From Lachnospiraceae bacterium (GTDB lineage Bacteria > Bacillota > Clostridia > Lachnospirales > Lachnospiraceae): a stretch of DNA of 64,000 bases. Made by a program: the position numbers and the translations under genes. Positions 1-8,559 of this stretch are shown here, in pieces. Numbering within the stretch: the stretch's first letter is position 1; each line of letters starts with the position of its first letter. The notes below the pieces were generated by a model that had not been told where the DNA came from, did no database searches, and worked only from the letters and a program-made list of their open reading frames with translations. The stretch covers positions 1 to 64,000 of the forward strand of contig JAGASK010000046.1 in the NCBI GenBank assembly GCA_017621815.1, written 5' to 3'.

Positions 1-218
1 GTTTTGTTGCCCTGATATACCAAATGGCTCTCGCCAATCACATAATATTTATCCCGGTATTTTACAAAATTGGTACTGACAATCGGTTCCTCATCATACG
101 GTTCCACTCCGGTAGTAAATACTCTGTGTGCGGTCTTGATATTCCCATACCCATGATCCAAACCGATATAAATTTTTCCTTTTGCTTTTCCATTGTTCTT
201 AATATAATTTTTCTCCAT
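1..218 (-). CDS. ParM/StbA-like actin-family protein (partial)
   Basis: This is the N-terminal 72 residues of a leftward gene that continues past the left edge. It starts at ATG 218 behind a GGAGGATATTTTA ribosome binding site. Residues 18-30 (IGLDHGYGNIKTA) match the phosphate-1 loop of actin-like ATPases of the ParM/StbA type, which build filaments that segregate plasmids or integrative elements. The following VFTTGVEPYDEEP segment also fits that family. It lies directly downstream of a dense array of GTTTAC hexamers, the arrangement expected of a par operator/centromere. Only the N-terminus is visible, so the nucleotide-binding site cannot be checked in full. The family call is a motif-level inference. 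Confidence 0.7.
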   Translation of the reverse strand, partial: MEKNYIKNNGKAKGKIYIGLDHGYGNIKTAHRVFTTGVEPYDEEPIVSTNFVKYRDKYYVIGESHLVYQGNK

Positions 219-241
219 TAAAATATCCTCCTGAATGTCCT

Positions 242-402
242 GTTTACATATCCGTTTACACGTTTTGTTTACAAATACTCTTTTTTAAAAATTCCGTTTA
301 CTCTGTTTACAAAGCCTCAAATCCTTAATTTTACTGCATTCTTACGTAAACCGGATTGTTTACATTTCCGTAAACGAACGCCTGTAAACAGAATTTGTAA
401 AC
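242..402. repeat. Array of ten GTTTAC/GTAAAC hexamers upstream of parM-like gene
   Basis: GTTTAC occurs at 242, 254, 267, 296, 305 and 358, and its complement GTAAAC at 346, 370, 384 and 397. Several copies are 12-14 bp apart, close to one helical turn plus. Ten copies in about 160 bp of non-coding DNA next to a ParM-like start suggests binding sites for a DNA-binding adaptor (a parC-like centromere or operator) or replication iterons. No adaptor gene is visible in the window. Confidence 0.6.
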
Positions 403-427
403 GCAGCCTAAAAAACTTTTATTTTGC

Positions 428-564
428 TACTATTCAGCCATGCACAAATATTGGAAATAGGCTGTTCATGCTTGCATGATAAAGACTATTTTCAAATATT
501 TGTATAGGGCGCTTAGCTCAAGCGAGGAAATGCAACGCATTTTCGAGCTTATGGCTGAATAGTA
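428..564. repeat. Large imperfect inverted repeat, possible origin or structured RNA
   Basis: TACTATTCAGCCAT at 428-441 is the exact reverse complement of ATGGCTGAATAGTA at 551-564. Inside it, 444-460 pairs imperfectly with 486-503, and a further smaller stem lies at about 514-550. The whole 137 bp could fold into one branched structure directly after the VapE-like stop codon. No U-tract marks it as a simple terminator. It could be an origin, a transfer site or a small mobile palindrome. Confidence 0.5.
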
Positions 565-565
565 A

Positions 566-1924
566 TCATTTACTGAACGGTATTACCGCATCCTCCGGCA
601 GTTTCTGAAACTCATTTTTACCTGCCACCCTGCGCCACCCTCTTTGTGTGCCATACCCGGCAAATCGGTGTGAAGAAACCTTTTCCCACCCGACAATGCT
701 ATGGTTCATGACATTATTGATTTCCTTCAGTTCCCAATCCTTTGGTGTATCATACTCATGGGAAAATGCTTCCTTGTAAATCATAATGCTGCATACATAA
801 TCCTCTGCCAGTTCATCCAGCCAGAGCTGTATCACTCCGACCTTTGCATCCTCCGGCATAAAGTCCTTCTGCATCTCCTTTAAGTATTCTTCCGTTTCCC
901 TCGACAGCTTTAACCCATGAGAACCGTTCCGATATAGTTCCATCGCTTCCGCCCACGCCTGACGTATGTATTCTCTAGACTCCTTTTCATTCTCAAGAAT
1001 GTGCTTTTCCACCCGTTCCGGATGCACCAACACCGGGGCAAATCTCCGGTTCCCTGTGCGGTCAAGAGGAAGAAAATCCATATTGTTGGAAGTACCCACA
1101 AATACGCATTGTCTTGGTCTGTCCTCTGGATGCGTTTCGTAAGGAATTTTGTATGTCTCTTTCTGTCTGCTGATAAAAGACTTAATATCTTCAATGCTCT
1201 TGGCATTCACTGTTGCCATCATTTCAGACATCTCAATAATCCAATGCCCCTGCATCTTCCGATAGACATTATCATCATCCATCCGCTTCAAATCATCCGA
1301 AAACCATTCATCATTGATGGCTAAAAACCGAAAAAATGTTGACTTGCCTGCTCCCTGCCCTCCTACAAGGCATACCATGATTTCAAACTTACATCCCGGC
1401 TCATACACCCTGCGGATAGCTGACAGCATCAACAGCCGCATGATTTCTTTTGTATAATCATCGTGATCAGCACCCAGATACCTGGGCAAAAGATTGTCTA
1501 TGCGTGGCTGTCCGTCCCATTTGAGTTTTTCCAGACATTCCCGAATAGGGTGATACTTATTTTCACTTGCAACAATATTCATAGCCTTGTTGATGTTACG
1601 GTCATTTTTCAGACCATAATTCTTTTCTAAGTACCAATGTATCTGATACACATCAGTATCCGTCAGGCTGGAAGATGTGCGCTGCCATCCGAGATTACCT
1701 ACAATATCAATCTTTCCGGACAGTTCATTTTTTCTGATTGTACCTTTTAACACCGGATCACGCTGAAATACAGTCATGCAGTTGCTGATTGTCTGACATG
1801 TATTGCCTTTGTCGTTTCTTGCCAAATCTTCCTGAATATCCTCTACCGTACTCATTTCCGTATCAAGCACTTCCCCGATTGCGTTCCATGATACGTTCTC
1901 TTCCGATTCTGACTCTCTCTGCAA
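566..1924 (-). CDS. VapE-family primase-helicase-like ATPase
   Basis: 452 residues starting at TTG 1924, preceded by a strong AAGGAGGTGG site that lies inside the end of the primase gene; the two genes overlap by 62 nt. A Walker A motif GGQGAGKST sits at residues 188-196, followed by the WFSDDL and WIIEMSEM segments typical of the virulence-associated protein E family (Pfam VirE). These are superfamily-3-like helicase ATPases that act in replication of satellites and integrated islands, despite the 'virulence' name. With the CHC2 zinc-finger gene upstream it probably forms a split primase-helicase that replicates the element after excision. The length is normal and no lesion is visible. Confidence 0.85.
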   Translation of the reverse strand: MQRESESEENVSWNAIGEVLDTEMSTVEDIQEDLARNDKGNTCQTISNCMTVFQRDPVLKGTIRKNELSGKIDIVGNLGWQRTSSSLTDTDVYQIHWYLEKNYGLKNDRNINKAMNIVASENKYHPIRECLEKLKWDGQPRIDNLLPRYLGADHDDYTKEIMRLLMLSAIRRVYEPGCKFEIMVCLVGGQGAGKSTFFRFLAINDEWFSDDLKRMDDDNVYRKMQGHWIIEMSEMMATVNAKSIEDIKSFISRQKETYKIPYETHPEDRPRQCVFVGTSNNMDFLPLDRTGNRRFAPVLVHPERVEKHILENEKESREYIRQAWAEAMELYRNGSHGLKLSRETEEYLKEMQKDFMPEDAKVGVIQLWLDELAEDYVCSIMIYKEAFSHEYDTPKDWELKEINNVMNHSIVGWEKVSSHRFAGYGTQRGWRRVAGKNEFQKLPEDAVIPFSK

Positions 1925-2510
1925 TTTCTTCCACCTCCTTCCTACCTTTCATGAAAAGTTCCTGTTTATCCTCTGTGCTTCCCATGCACAGAATATCCAA
2001 CCAGTAATTCAAAACCGGTTCTGCATGGAGCATCTGCGAATAGTCCTCTGATAAAATAATATCCGGTGGCTTACCATTAAGGAAAATACTCATCTGCTCT
2101 ATCAGTGATAAACTGTCCCTTAAACTTTCAATACTTTGATTGCACCATCTGGTAAAACGCTCCCTGATGTGTATCAGCCTCTCACGTTCTGTCCGTTCTC
2201 TACGAATACGCTCCCTGTCCTGCTCGCTTAATTCCTTATTTCCTTTGATCTCTATCGGCAACCGGAAATCTTCTGCAATCTTTAACGCCGCCTCATATTG
2301 CGATAAATTAAACATCCGGGATACATAGTCAATCGCATCCCCTCCCACGCCGCAAGCAAAGCAATGATAGTTCTTATCAATCTTCATGCTTGGGTGCTTA
2401 TCATCATGGAAAGGGCAACAGGCTAACCCATTTCTTCTGACCTGCAGACCATAGTTTTCCGCTACCTGTCTCGCCGTCAGATACTCCTTTACCTCTGAAA
2501 AAATATTCAA
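1863..2510 (-). CDS. CHC2 zinc-finger primase-like protein
   Basis: Likely start is TTG 2510, nine bases after AAAGGAGA; the frame stays open further upstream but overlaps mobC there and lacks a good binding site. The protein has about 215 residues. The zinc ligands of a DnaG-type CHC2 finger are C32, H35, C50 and C53 (CCPFHDD, HCFACG), followed by GGDAIDYV. The Toprim catalytic domain of full primases is missing, so it is a DNA-binding primase fragment that would work with the overlapping VapE-like gene. Residues 95-215 are charged, helical and unrecognised. Same leftward operon as int. Confidence 0.8.
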   Translation of the reverse strand: MNIFSEVKEYLTARQVAENYGLQVRRNGLACCPFHDDKHPSMKIDKNYHCFACGVGGDAIDYVSRMFNLSQYEAALKIAEDFRLPIEIKGNKELSEQDRERIRRERTERERLIHIRERFTRWCNQSIESLRDSLSLIEQMSIFLNGKPPDIILSEDYSQMLHAEPVLNYWLDILCMGSTEDKQELFMKGRKEVEEIAERVRIGRERIMERNRGSA

Positions 2511-2589
2511 TATGCAATTTTCTCCTTTCCTCTGGAGAAAGCCTTTGCTATAATAAATGTGTGTGTTGGATAGAAAGGCTTTATCCTTT

Positions 2590-2913
2590 TTATTCATGAA
2601 TGCCCTTGTTACCAGCAGGGGCATTTTTATTTACTTCCAGCAATTGCTTTACCAATTCCAGCAGTAATCTTTCCTCTTCTGTATTGCCATTCTGTAAATG
2701 TACCAATATCTGCTCCAATACTTTTGCCACCCTAACCGACATATAGTTTCCGGCAATAACCGTTACCTCCTGCCCTAAAACTGCTTTCCGGTAATATTCA
2801 CCTTTCGATATCCCCGATAAAATTATCTTCGCTTCCACTTGGCTTTTCTCTTCGTCACTCAGCCAAAAAGCAATTGTATTGCGCCGAAACCTGTCCTCTC
2901 GTTTACACGTCAC
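2590..2913 (-). CDS. MobC-like/ribbon-helix-helix mobilization protein
   Basis: About 107 residues if the GTG at 2913 is used. It is preceded by GAGGTGAGGA and overlaps the integrase stop by 11 nt; the reading frame is open further up to 2952. The segment RNTIAFWLSDEEKSQVE followed by SGISKGEYYRKAVLG is the pattern of MobC-type relaxosome accessory proteins, with a short basic strand, a helix and a Gly turn ahead of a second helix. No relaxase is visible, so a role in transfer is not shown; it could equally be a regulator. It is coupled by overlap to int upstream. Confidence 0.6.
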   Translation of the reverse strand: MTCKREDRFRRNTIAFWLSDEEKSQVEAKIILSGISKGEYYRKAVLGQEVTVIAGNYMSVRVAKVLEQILVHLQNGNTEEERLLLELVKQLLEVNKNAPAGNKGIHE

Positions 2914-3982
2914 TCTCCTCACCTCTTTCCACTTTTCCAAGTCTGTCTGCAATTTTTACCTGCGCATCCATAGACTGATGACAATAGGTTTCAATCGTAG
3001 TCGTAACCTTTCCATGCCCTAACCGTTTTGCAATCTCGACTGGGCTGAATCCCATCTGCACAAGCATACTTGCATGACTGTGACGGGTACAATGAACTGT
3101 AATTTTCTTTACCCCTGACAACTTAATTCCACGTTCCATTTCATGCTCAAAGAAACTCTTTGTCCTTCCGGCAAAAAGACGTGTTCCCGGTCTCACATGA
3201 TACAAGGTCGCAATATATTCCTTAAGTTCCTCCTGCAATTCCTTATGTATCGTAATCACCCGAACCGAGCTTTCCGTCTTTGGTGCCGTAATCAAATCCT
3301 CTCCATCAAGCCTCGTCAAAGATTCGTCAACAGTTATGGTTCCCTGCTCAAAATCAATATCTTTCACCTGTAACGCCAGTAATTCTCCTATCCGCATACC
3401 TGTCCAAAATAAAATCTGAAAGGCAATCCAGGAATCCTGCTTATCCATAATCGCATCTGAAAATTTCTGAAACTCCTCCAGTGTCCAATACGGTCTCTCA
3501 TCCGCTTTACTCTTTCCCATGCTTCCGGCTTTGCGACAGGGATTCGAGCGCAGATCATAGAAATTTACTGCATAATTCAAAATGGCACTAAGCTGGTTAT
3601 GTATTGTTTTCAGATATGTGGGCTTAAAACCTTTTTCCATCATTTCTCCCTGCCATTTGCGTATCATGGGAGCTGTGATTTCATTAATTGGCGTTTTCCC
3701 GAAATACGGCAGTATCTTATCGTTCATCACATACTCTTTCTGTTTCATGGTAGTCTTTCGTAAACGCTTTTCCATATCTGCCTTATAAATCTCCCAAAAG
3801 TCCGCCAATGTCATCGTCGGATCAGATGATTGCTGCAGCATGAAATGTGCGTACCATTCTTCTGCTTCTTTCTTGGTCTTAAAACCTCTTTTCTGTGATT
3901 TCTTTTTGGTTCCCGTCCAATCCGTCCACCGATATTGTATCCGCCACGTACCGTTGGGATCTTTCTTTGCATTGCAGCTCAT
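2903..3982 (-). CDS. int: Tyrosine recombinase (integrase)
   Basis: About 359 residues from ATG 3982, chosen because AAAGGAGGTAAGTGC directly precedes it; an upstream ATG at 4012 lacks such a site. The N-terminus is an AP2-like arm-binding region (GTWRIQYRW), then a SAM-like core-binding domain, then the catalytic domain with R197 (GMRIGE), K235, H297-x-x-R300 (HCTRHSH), H323 (LGHG) and Y333 (ETYCH). All catalytic residues are intact. It should integrate and excise the element at the 3' end of guaA. Its ATG overlaps the xis stop as ATGA, so the two are translationally coupled. Confidence 0.93.
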   Translation of the reverse strand: MSCNAKKDPNGTWRIQYRWTDWTGTKKKSQKRGFKTKKEAEEWYAHFMLQQSSDPTMTLADFWEIYKADMEKRLRKTTMKQKEYVMNDKILPYFGKTPINEITAPMIRKWQGEMMEKGFKPTYLKTIHNQLSAILNYAVNFYDLRSNPCRKAGSMGKSKADERPYWTLEEFQKFSDAIMDKQDSWIAFQILFWTGMRIGELLALQVKDIDFEQGTITVDESLTRLDGEDLITAPKTESSVRVITIHKELQEELKEYIATLYHVRPGTRLFAGRTKSFFEHEMERGIKLSGVKKITVHCTRHSHASMLVQMGFSPVEIAKRLGHGKVTTTIETYCHQSMDAQVKIADRLGKVERGEESDV

Positions 3983-4173
3983 GCACTTACCTCCTTTGCT
4001 CCTCCGTACCATTTTTCCTTAAAATACTCCACCGGAATCTTTCCGGCGATTGTGAGAAATCCTTTACTTGCCAAATCCTTATTCATTTCTCTAAGGATTT
4101 TGTACGATTTCCCCATGCTCACACCAAGCATTTTTGCAATGTCCTCCGCACTGTAATAGATTTTTTCGCTCAT
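3979..4173 (-). CDS. Excisionase-like small HTH protein
   Basis: 64 residues, ATG 4173 behind AGGAGGAAACAAT. The sequence YYSAEDIAKMLGVSMGKSYKILREMN is a helix-turn-helix of the MerR/excisionase type, followed by a basic wing and FKEKW. Position immediately upstream of and overlapping int (ATGA) is typical for a recombination directionality factor. As the first gene of the leftward operon it would be made together with integrase and the replication genes. An AlpA-like activator role is an alternative. Confidence 0.8.
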   Translation of the reverse strand: MSEKIYYSAEDIAKMLGVSMGKSYKILREMNKDLASKGFLTIAGKIPVEYFKEKWYGGAKEVSA

Positions 4174-4230
4174 ATTGTTTCCTCCTGTTCTTTTATTTGT
4201 TTCTGTATGGTATCATTTTGTTGCGTTTTA

Positions 4231-4259
4231 ATAATATCGTAACTTTTGTTTCGTGTCAA
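4231..4259 (-). promoter_or_regulatory. Promoter of the xis-int-replication operon
   Basis: On the minus strand TTGACA (4254-4259) and TATTAT (4231-4236) are separated by exactly 17 bp, giving a start near 4225 and a leader of about 50 nt to xis. The strong match suggests it is kept silent by the divergent XRE repressor. Confidence 0.8.
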
Positions 4260-4279
4260 TATCTTTTTGCTTTATTTTT

Positions 4280-4308
4280 TTGTTCTTGTGTGTTATCCTA
4301 TATATGAT
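4280..4308 (+). promoter_or_regulatory. Promoter of the XRE repressor
   Basis: TTGTTC (4280-4285) and TATGAT (4303-4308) are 17 bp apart. It is back to back with the xis promoter; the 20 bp between the two -35 boxes is the natural place for repressor operators. Confidence 0.65.
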
Positions 4309-4357
4309 GTTAAACAGTTTCACGAAAATATAGCTTTAGAGCAGGAGGCATGTTGTT

Positions 4358-4897
4358 ATGACAGTCGGGGAAAACATAAGACGTATCCGGCAGGAACGTA
4401 ATCTTACTCAAAGACAATTAGGAGAAATGGTTGGAGCTAGTGAAGCCTACATTCGCGCCTACGAAAGCGGCAGAAGAAATCCCAAGCCATCATCCCTTGA
4501 AAAAATAGCAGACGCTTTATCTGTCAATCCCGAAGTACTGGCAAATTCTGATTTTGATGGTATAAAAGCCATACACAGACTTTTTCAGATATTCCGGCAA
4601 TACGACGGACAACTCTTTGAATACCAGGATAAAGATGGAAATGATATGGTTGGAATCAGCTTTGGAACATTGTCTTTGATGCGCTCATGGTTAGATCGTT
4701 ATGAAGAATATATGGAAGAAGTTGAGAAATGCAATGAAATAAAGGATGTTAAGAAGCGTGGGGAAGCTCTGCTGAAAGCGGAGGCAGACTTTAACCTTTG
4801 GATGGATATTTATCCGGAGTCGGAACCATGGCAGGAACGACTCAAAATTCAGAAGGCACATGATGAGGTTATGGACAAACTAGGACGAAGTGAATAA
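4358..4897 (+). CDS. XRE-family repressor
   Basis: 179 residues, ATG 4358 after AGGAGG with 9-bp spacing. Residues 3-58 are a Cro/C1-type helix-turn-helix (NIRRIRQERNLTQRQLG, YIRAYESGRRNPK). The remaining 120 residues are acidic and helical without a recognisable peptidase or dimerisation motif. It is transcribed divergently from xis-int, which is the standard lysogeny-type switch arrangement of integrative elements. The next gene follows after 36 bp, so the cargo may be co-regulated. Confidence 0.85.
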   Translation: MTVGENIRRIRQERNLTQRQLGEMVGASEAYIRAYESGRRNPKPSSLEKIADALSVNPEVLANSDFDGIKAIHRLFQIFRQYDGQLFEYQDKDGNDMVGISFGTLSLMRSWLDRYEEYMEEVEKCNEIKDVKKRGEALLKAEADFNLWMDIYPESEPWQERLKIQKAHDEVMDKLGRSE

Positions 4898-4933
4898 ATT
4901 ATAACGAATAAGACAAAATAATTGGAGGAACAT

Positions 4934-6892
4934 ATGCAAAATAATAAATATATTAAACTGTATGCTGCTTTTAAAGCTGGATATATGGGACAAAACATCT
5001 TAAATACATACTTTCCTTTCTTTGCAAATATACTTTACGAAAAGCATATTGAAGTTATTGATGAATATCTTTTACAAACAGAATTTAATAATAAGTACAA
5101 TTTTGAACCAACTATTCCATTTATAAGGCAGGTGTTAAGTGTCGGTTTGGAAAACAAATCCATTAAGAAAGTTGCAAATAACTATATAAGCGATTTTTCA
5201 GAATTAAAAAAATATTCCTTAAATACCGATGATTTTGAAAGCAATTGGAGCAAACTAATTTACGAATTTAAAAACTATTGTTCTGACAACAAAACAGAAT
5301 ATGACACAACAAACGCAGAAGATGATCTTATTTCTTATATCGAAAATAATGATTACTTAATAATAAGTCAGACAGATTTAGAGAATACAATGCCACTGCC
5401 TAACTCCTTTGAGTACGCATGGGTAAGATTTATCAAAAGACTAGCCGAAAATTCCTCGCCACTTTTAGATTTTATTGCTGCCATTTCCGCAAGTAATATT
5501 TTTAAAGATGCCTTATTATACAGCGGAGAGGTTAACGACTCATTTAAAGGACTAAATGTATATCTTGATTCTCCTATGGTTTTTGCACTACTTGGCATGG
5601 ATTCTCTAGAACGCACAAAATCTTATCAAATTTTACTCAAGGATATGATTAAAGCTGGCTGCAACGTACAAATTTTGGATAATAATTATAATGAAATTGA
5701 GGGAATTATAAATCGTTCGGCAACATGGGCTCATAGCACACAATATACCATATCTAAAGCCACCAAAGTCGCTAAATATCTACACGACTTAGATTTATCT
5801 CCTGAGGAAATGGTAGAATATTGTGAGTCTATAGAAGAAAAACTCAATAATTTAGGTATTACTATACGAAAAACTGATTTCAATATGCAAGATGCTTCAT
5901 TTCAAGAAGACGAAACTGAACTATTTAATATGGTAAAAGCTCGATACGATGAACAGCATATGGGCATATCGGAAGAGAAAGCACAGAGTATCGAAACAGA
6001 TGTTCGTTCAATCATCCTAGTATATCGCGAGCGTAAGGGGCGTACATCTGTAAAAATCCAAACATGCTCTGATATTATGCTAACACTGAATGGAGTTCTG
6101 GCAAATGTTAGTAAACAATATGAAAGTAACCGAAGTGTGAATGCCGGTCATATTCCTGCATGTATTTCCGCTGATTTATTTGGTGCACTTTTATGGTTAA
6201 ATAGTCCTAACGACATTGTAAATTACCATAAACACAAGCTTCTGGCTGACTGCTATTCTTCCCTACAGCCCAGTAAAGAGTTACTTGATAAATATATATC
6301 GTCCTTAGAGAATGCAAAAAGTCTCGGAGAAATCGATGAAAAGAAATATTTATTTATGCGCTCACACTCAATGGTCAGCGATGCATTAATGAATGTAACA
6401 AAAGGTGATTATGCTAGATTTAATGACCGAACCTATCTTGATGTTTATGAAGAAATTAAATCTCAAGCTAGAAAAGAATACTTAATTGAAGCCGAAAAAC
6501 ATAATCAGACAAAAAAGGATTTGCAAAATATTATTTTTGAAAACAATTTGTTGTCACAAAAAAACGCAGAACTATCGGGAGAATTTATTTCTTTAAAACA
6601 AGATTTCGAAAACTATAAAAAAGCACAAATTCAAAAAGAAGAAAAACAATTTAACTCGCTATCTGCTTTCATAGGAAATTGTATTGCATTTATTCTTCTA
6701 ATAATTCCGTATGTTTTGATTCTAGTTAAGCTAGAATTTGTTAAAGCCAAATATGCCGCCCAAGTTACAAAAGGTAATATAATCTATTTGACCTTAGCAG
6801 TTATTATTAGTTTAATCGTTGCATTTTTGTATATGCAGCTAAAAAAAATAATTGTCATGTTGGTTAGAAAAATCATGTCTAAATACAAATGA
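4934..6892 (+). CDS. PIN-like domain protein with C-terminal coiled coil and two membrane helices
   Basis: 652 residues from ATG 4934, after TTGGAGG; a TTG at 4922 is in frame but has no site. The region around residues 205-390 looks like a PIN nuclease fold: VYLDSPMVF (D212), an NEIEGI segment (E254), TDVRSIILVYRERKG (D356) and CSDIMLTLN (D380). About 505-575 is a charged coiled coil, then two hydrophobic helices at about 580-600 and 617-637, ending in a basic tail. The gene is clearly more AT-rich than the chromosome and sits between the element's regulator and its attachment end, a usual cargo position. The PIN call is from spacing of acidic residues only; an antiphage or toxin role is inference. 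Confidence 0.55.
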   Translation: MQNNKYIKLYAAFKAGYMGQNILNTYFPFFANILYEKHIEVIDEYLLQTEFNNKYNFEPTIPFIRQVLSVGLENKSIKKVANNYISDFSELKKYSLNTDDFESNWSKLIYEFKNYCSDNKTEYDTTNAEDDLISYIENNDYLIISQTDLENTMPLPNSFEYAWVRFIKRLAENSSPLLDFIAAISASNIFKDALLYSGEVNDSFKGLNVYLDSPMVFALLGMDSLERTKSYQILLKDMIKAGCNVQILDNNYNEIEGIINRSATWAHSTQYTISKATKVAKYLHDLDLSPEEMVEYCESIEEKLNNLGITIRKTDFNMQDASFQEDETELFNMVKARYDEQHMGISEEKAQSIETDVRSIILVYRERKGRTSVKIQTCSDIMLTLNGVLANVSKQYESNRSVNAGHIPACISADLFGALLWLNSPNDIVNYHKHKLLADCYSSLQPSKELLDKYISSLENAKSLGEIDEKKYLFMRSHSMVSDALMNVTKGDYARFNDRTYLDVYEEIKSQARKEYLIEAEKHNQTKKDLQNIIFENNLLSQKNAELSGEFISLKQDFENYKKAQIQKEEKQFNSLSAFIGNCIAFILLIIPYVLILVKLEFVKAKYAAQVTKGNIIYLTLAVIISLIVAFLYMQLKKIIVMLVRKIMSKYK

Positions 6893-6896
6893 TTTT

Positions 6897-6980
6897 GTAC
6901 CCAAATCGTACCCAACGTCATCTAAAAAATCCCTACAAAGCCTATAAATACAAGCTTTGTAGGGATTTACCTTTTTATTC
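6897..6980. other. Attachment-site region at guaA 3' end
   Basis: Two direct copies of GTACCCAA (6897-6904, 6908-6915) resemble arm-type integrase sites, followed by an inverted repeat and the last codons of guaA. The AT-rich element sequence gives way to the guaA coding end here. The partner site lies beyond the left edge, so the duplicated core cannot be defined. Confidence 0.55.
6927..6976. terminator. Bidirectional terminator between cargo gene and guaA
   Basis: A perfect 15-bp inverted repeat (6927-6941 with 6954-6968, AAATCCCTACAAAGC) with T-runs on both sides: CTTTTT on the plus strand and GATTTTTTAG on the minus strand. It can end both the rightward cargo transcript and guaA. If the element boundary is at guaA, this terminator came with the element. 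Confidence 0.85.
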
Positions 6981-8516
6981 AAACTCAATCGTTGCCGGCG
7001 GTTTCCCAGTGCAGTCATACATTACCCTGTTAACCCCTTTCACCTCATTCACAATCCTGCTGGTAACAACACTCAGCACTTCCCAGGGAATCTGTGCTGC
7101 TTCCGCAGTCATGAAATCTGATGTATTCACGGCTCTCAACGCCACCGCATAGTCATAGGTTCTCTCATCACCCATAACGCCGACACTTCTCATATTGGTA
7201 AGAGCAGCAAAATACTGTCCAAGTCCCTTGTCTACGCCTGCCTTTGCAATCTCTTCCCTGTAGATTGCATCTGCATCCTGCACGATACGAACCTTTTCCG
7301 CAGTAACCTCCCCGATAATTCGAATGCCAAGTCCCGGACCGGGGAAGGGCTGCCTGTACACCAGATATTCAGGAATGCCAAGTTCAAGACCTGCTTTACG
7401 AACCTCATCTTTAAACAATAATCTTAATGGTTCGATAATTTCCTTAAAATCAACATAATCAGGAAGTCCGCCTACATTATGATGTGATTTGATTACGGCA
7501 CTTTTGCCAAGTCCGCTTTCAATGACATCAGGATAAATGGTTCCCTGTACAAGGAAGTCCACTGCTCCGATTTTTTTTGCTTCCTCTTCAAACACACGAA
7601 TAAACTCTTCGCCGATAATCTTACGCTTTCTTTCCGGTTCTTCCACTCCGGCAAGCTTCTCATAAAATCTTTCCTGGGCGTTCACACGGATAAAATTAAG
7701 GTCATAAGGACCGTCAGGACCGAAAACAGCTTCCACTTCATCTCCCTCATTCTTACGAAGAAGTCCATGGTCAACAAATACACATGTCAGCTGCTTGCCC
7801 ACTGCTTTTGCAAGGAGTACTGCTGCTACAGAGGAATCCACGCCGCCTGAGAGTGCACAAAGCACCTTGCCGCCTCCAACCTTTTCACGAATCTGTTTAA
7901 TCGTAGTTTCCACGAAGGAATCCATACGCCAGTCACCCTTGCAATGACAGACATTAAATACAAAATTGGAAAGCATCTTCATACCTTCCTGTGTATGCAT
8001 TACTTCCGGATGGAACTGCACTGCATACAGCCCTCTTTCAGGATTTTCCATAGCTGCTACAGGGCATACCGGAGTATGTGCGGTAACTTTAAAGTCTGCG
8101 GGAGCTGTCTCAATATAATCAGTGTGGCTCATCCAGCAGATTGTTTTTTCTGATACATCGGAAAACAGAACAGAGCTTTGATCCACTTCTACTTCTGTTT
8201 TTCCATATTCACTGACCGGCGCTGTTTTTACACTGCCGCCTAACAGATAAGACATTAACTGGGAACCATAGCAGATACCCAGAATCGGAATCCCTAATTC
8301 AAAAATCTCCTTGGTGCACCTTGGAGACTCTTCCGCATAAACACTGTTGGGACCTCCTGTGAAAATGATGCCTTTGGGATTCATTTCCTTTAATTTCTCA
8401 AGACTCATACTATAAGGATGTACCTCACAGTATACATTACACTCTCTGACCCTTCTGGCAATCAGCTGATTATACTGACCGCCAAAGTCAAGTACAATGA
8501 CCATTTCCTTGTCCAT
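6975..8516 (-). CDS. guaA: GMP synthase (glutamine-hydrolysing)
   Basis: 513 residues, the usual length. It converts XMP to GMP using glutamine and ATP. The class I glutamine amidotransferase domain has C82 (GICYGSQ), H169 and E171 (QFHPEV). The ATP-pyrophosphatase domain has the PP-loop SGGVDSS at 223-229, and the C-terminal dimerisation domain ends in the conserved KPPATIEFE. The start ATG 8516 follows GGAGGAGCACATTT. The coding end is intact although a mobile element adjoins it, as expected when integration at a gene's 3' end restores the reading frame. Confidence 0.97.
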   Translation of the reverse strand: MDKEMVIVLDFGGQYNQLIARRVRECNVYCEVHPYSMSLEKLKEMNPKGIIFTGGPNSVYAEESPRCTKEIFELGIPILGICYGSQLMSYLLGGSVKTAPVSEYGKTEVEVDQSSVLFSDVSEKTICWMSHTDYIETAPADFKVTAHTPVCPVAAMENPERGLYAVQFHPEVMHTQEGMKMLSNFVFNVCHCKGDWRMDSFVETTIKQIREKVGGGKVLCALSGGVDSSVAAVLLAKAVGKQLTCVFVDHGLLRKNEGDEVEAVFGPDGPYDLNFIRVNAQERFYEKLAGVEEPERKRKIIGEEFIRVFEEEAKKIGAVDFLVQGTIYPDVIESGLGKSAVIKSHHNVGGLPDYVDFKEIIEPLRLLFKDEVRKAGLELGIPEYLVYRQPFPGPGLGIRIIGEVTAEKVRIVQDADAIYREEIAKAGVDKGLGQYFAALTNMRSVGVMGDERTYDYAVALRAVNTSDFMTAEAAQIPWEVLSVVTSRIVNEVKGVNRVMYDCTGKPPATIEFE

Positions 8517-8559
8517 AAATGTGCTCCTCCGTTGTATTTAACACTTTTATAATACACCA

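Noticed and set aside
242-402. CRISPR-like array of short repeats
   Set aside because: Repeats are only 6 bp, in both orientations and with irregular spacing; no cas genes.
566-1924. VapE-like gene as a virulence factor
   Set aside because: The family name is historical; the P-loop ATPase beside a CHC2 primase points to replication.
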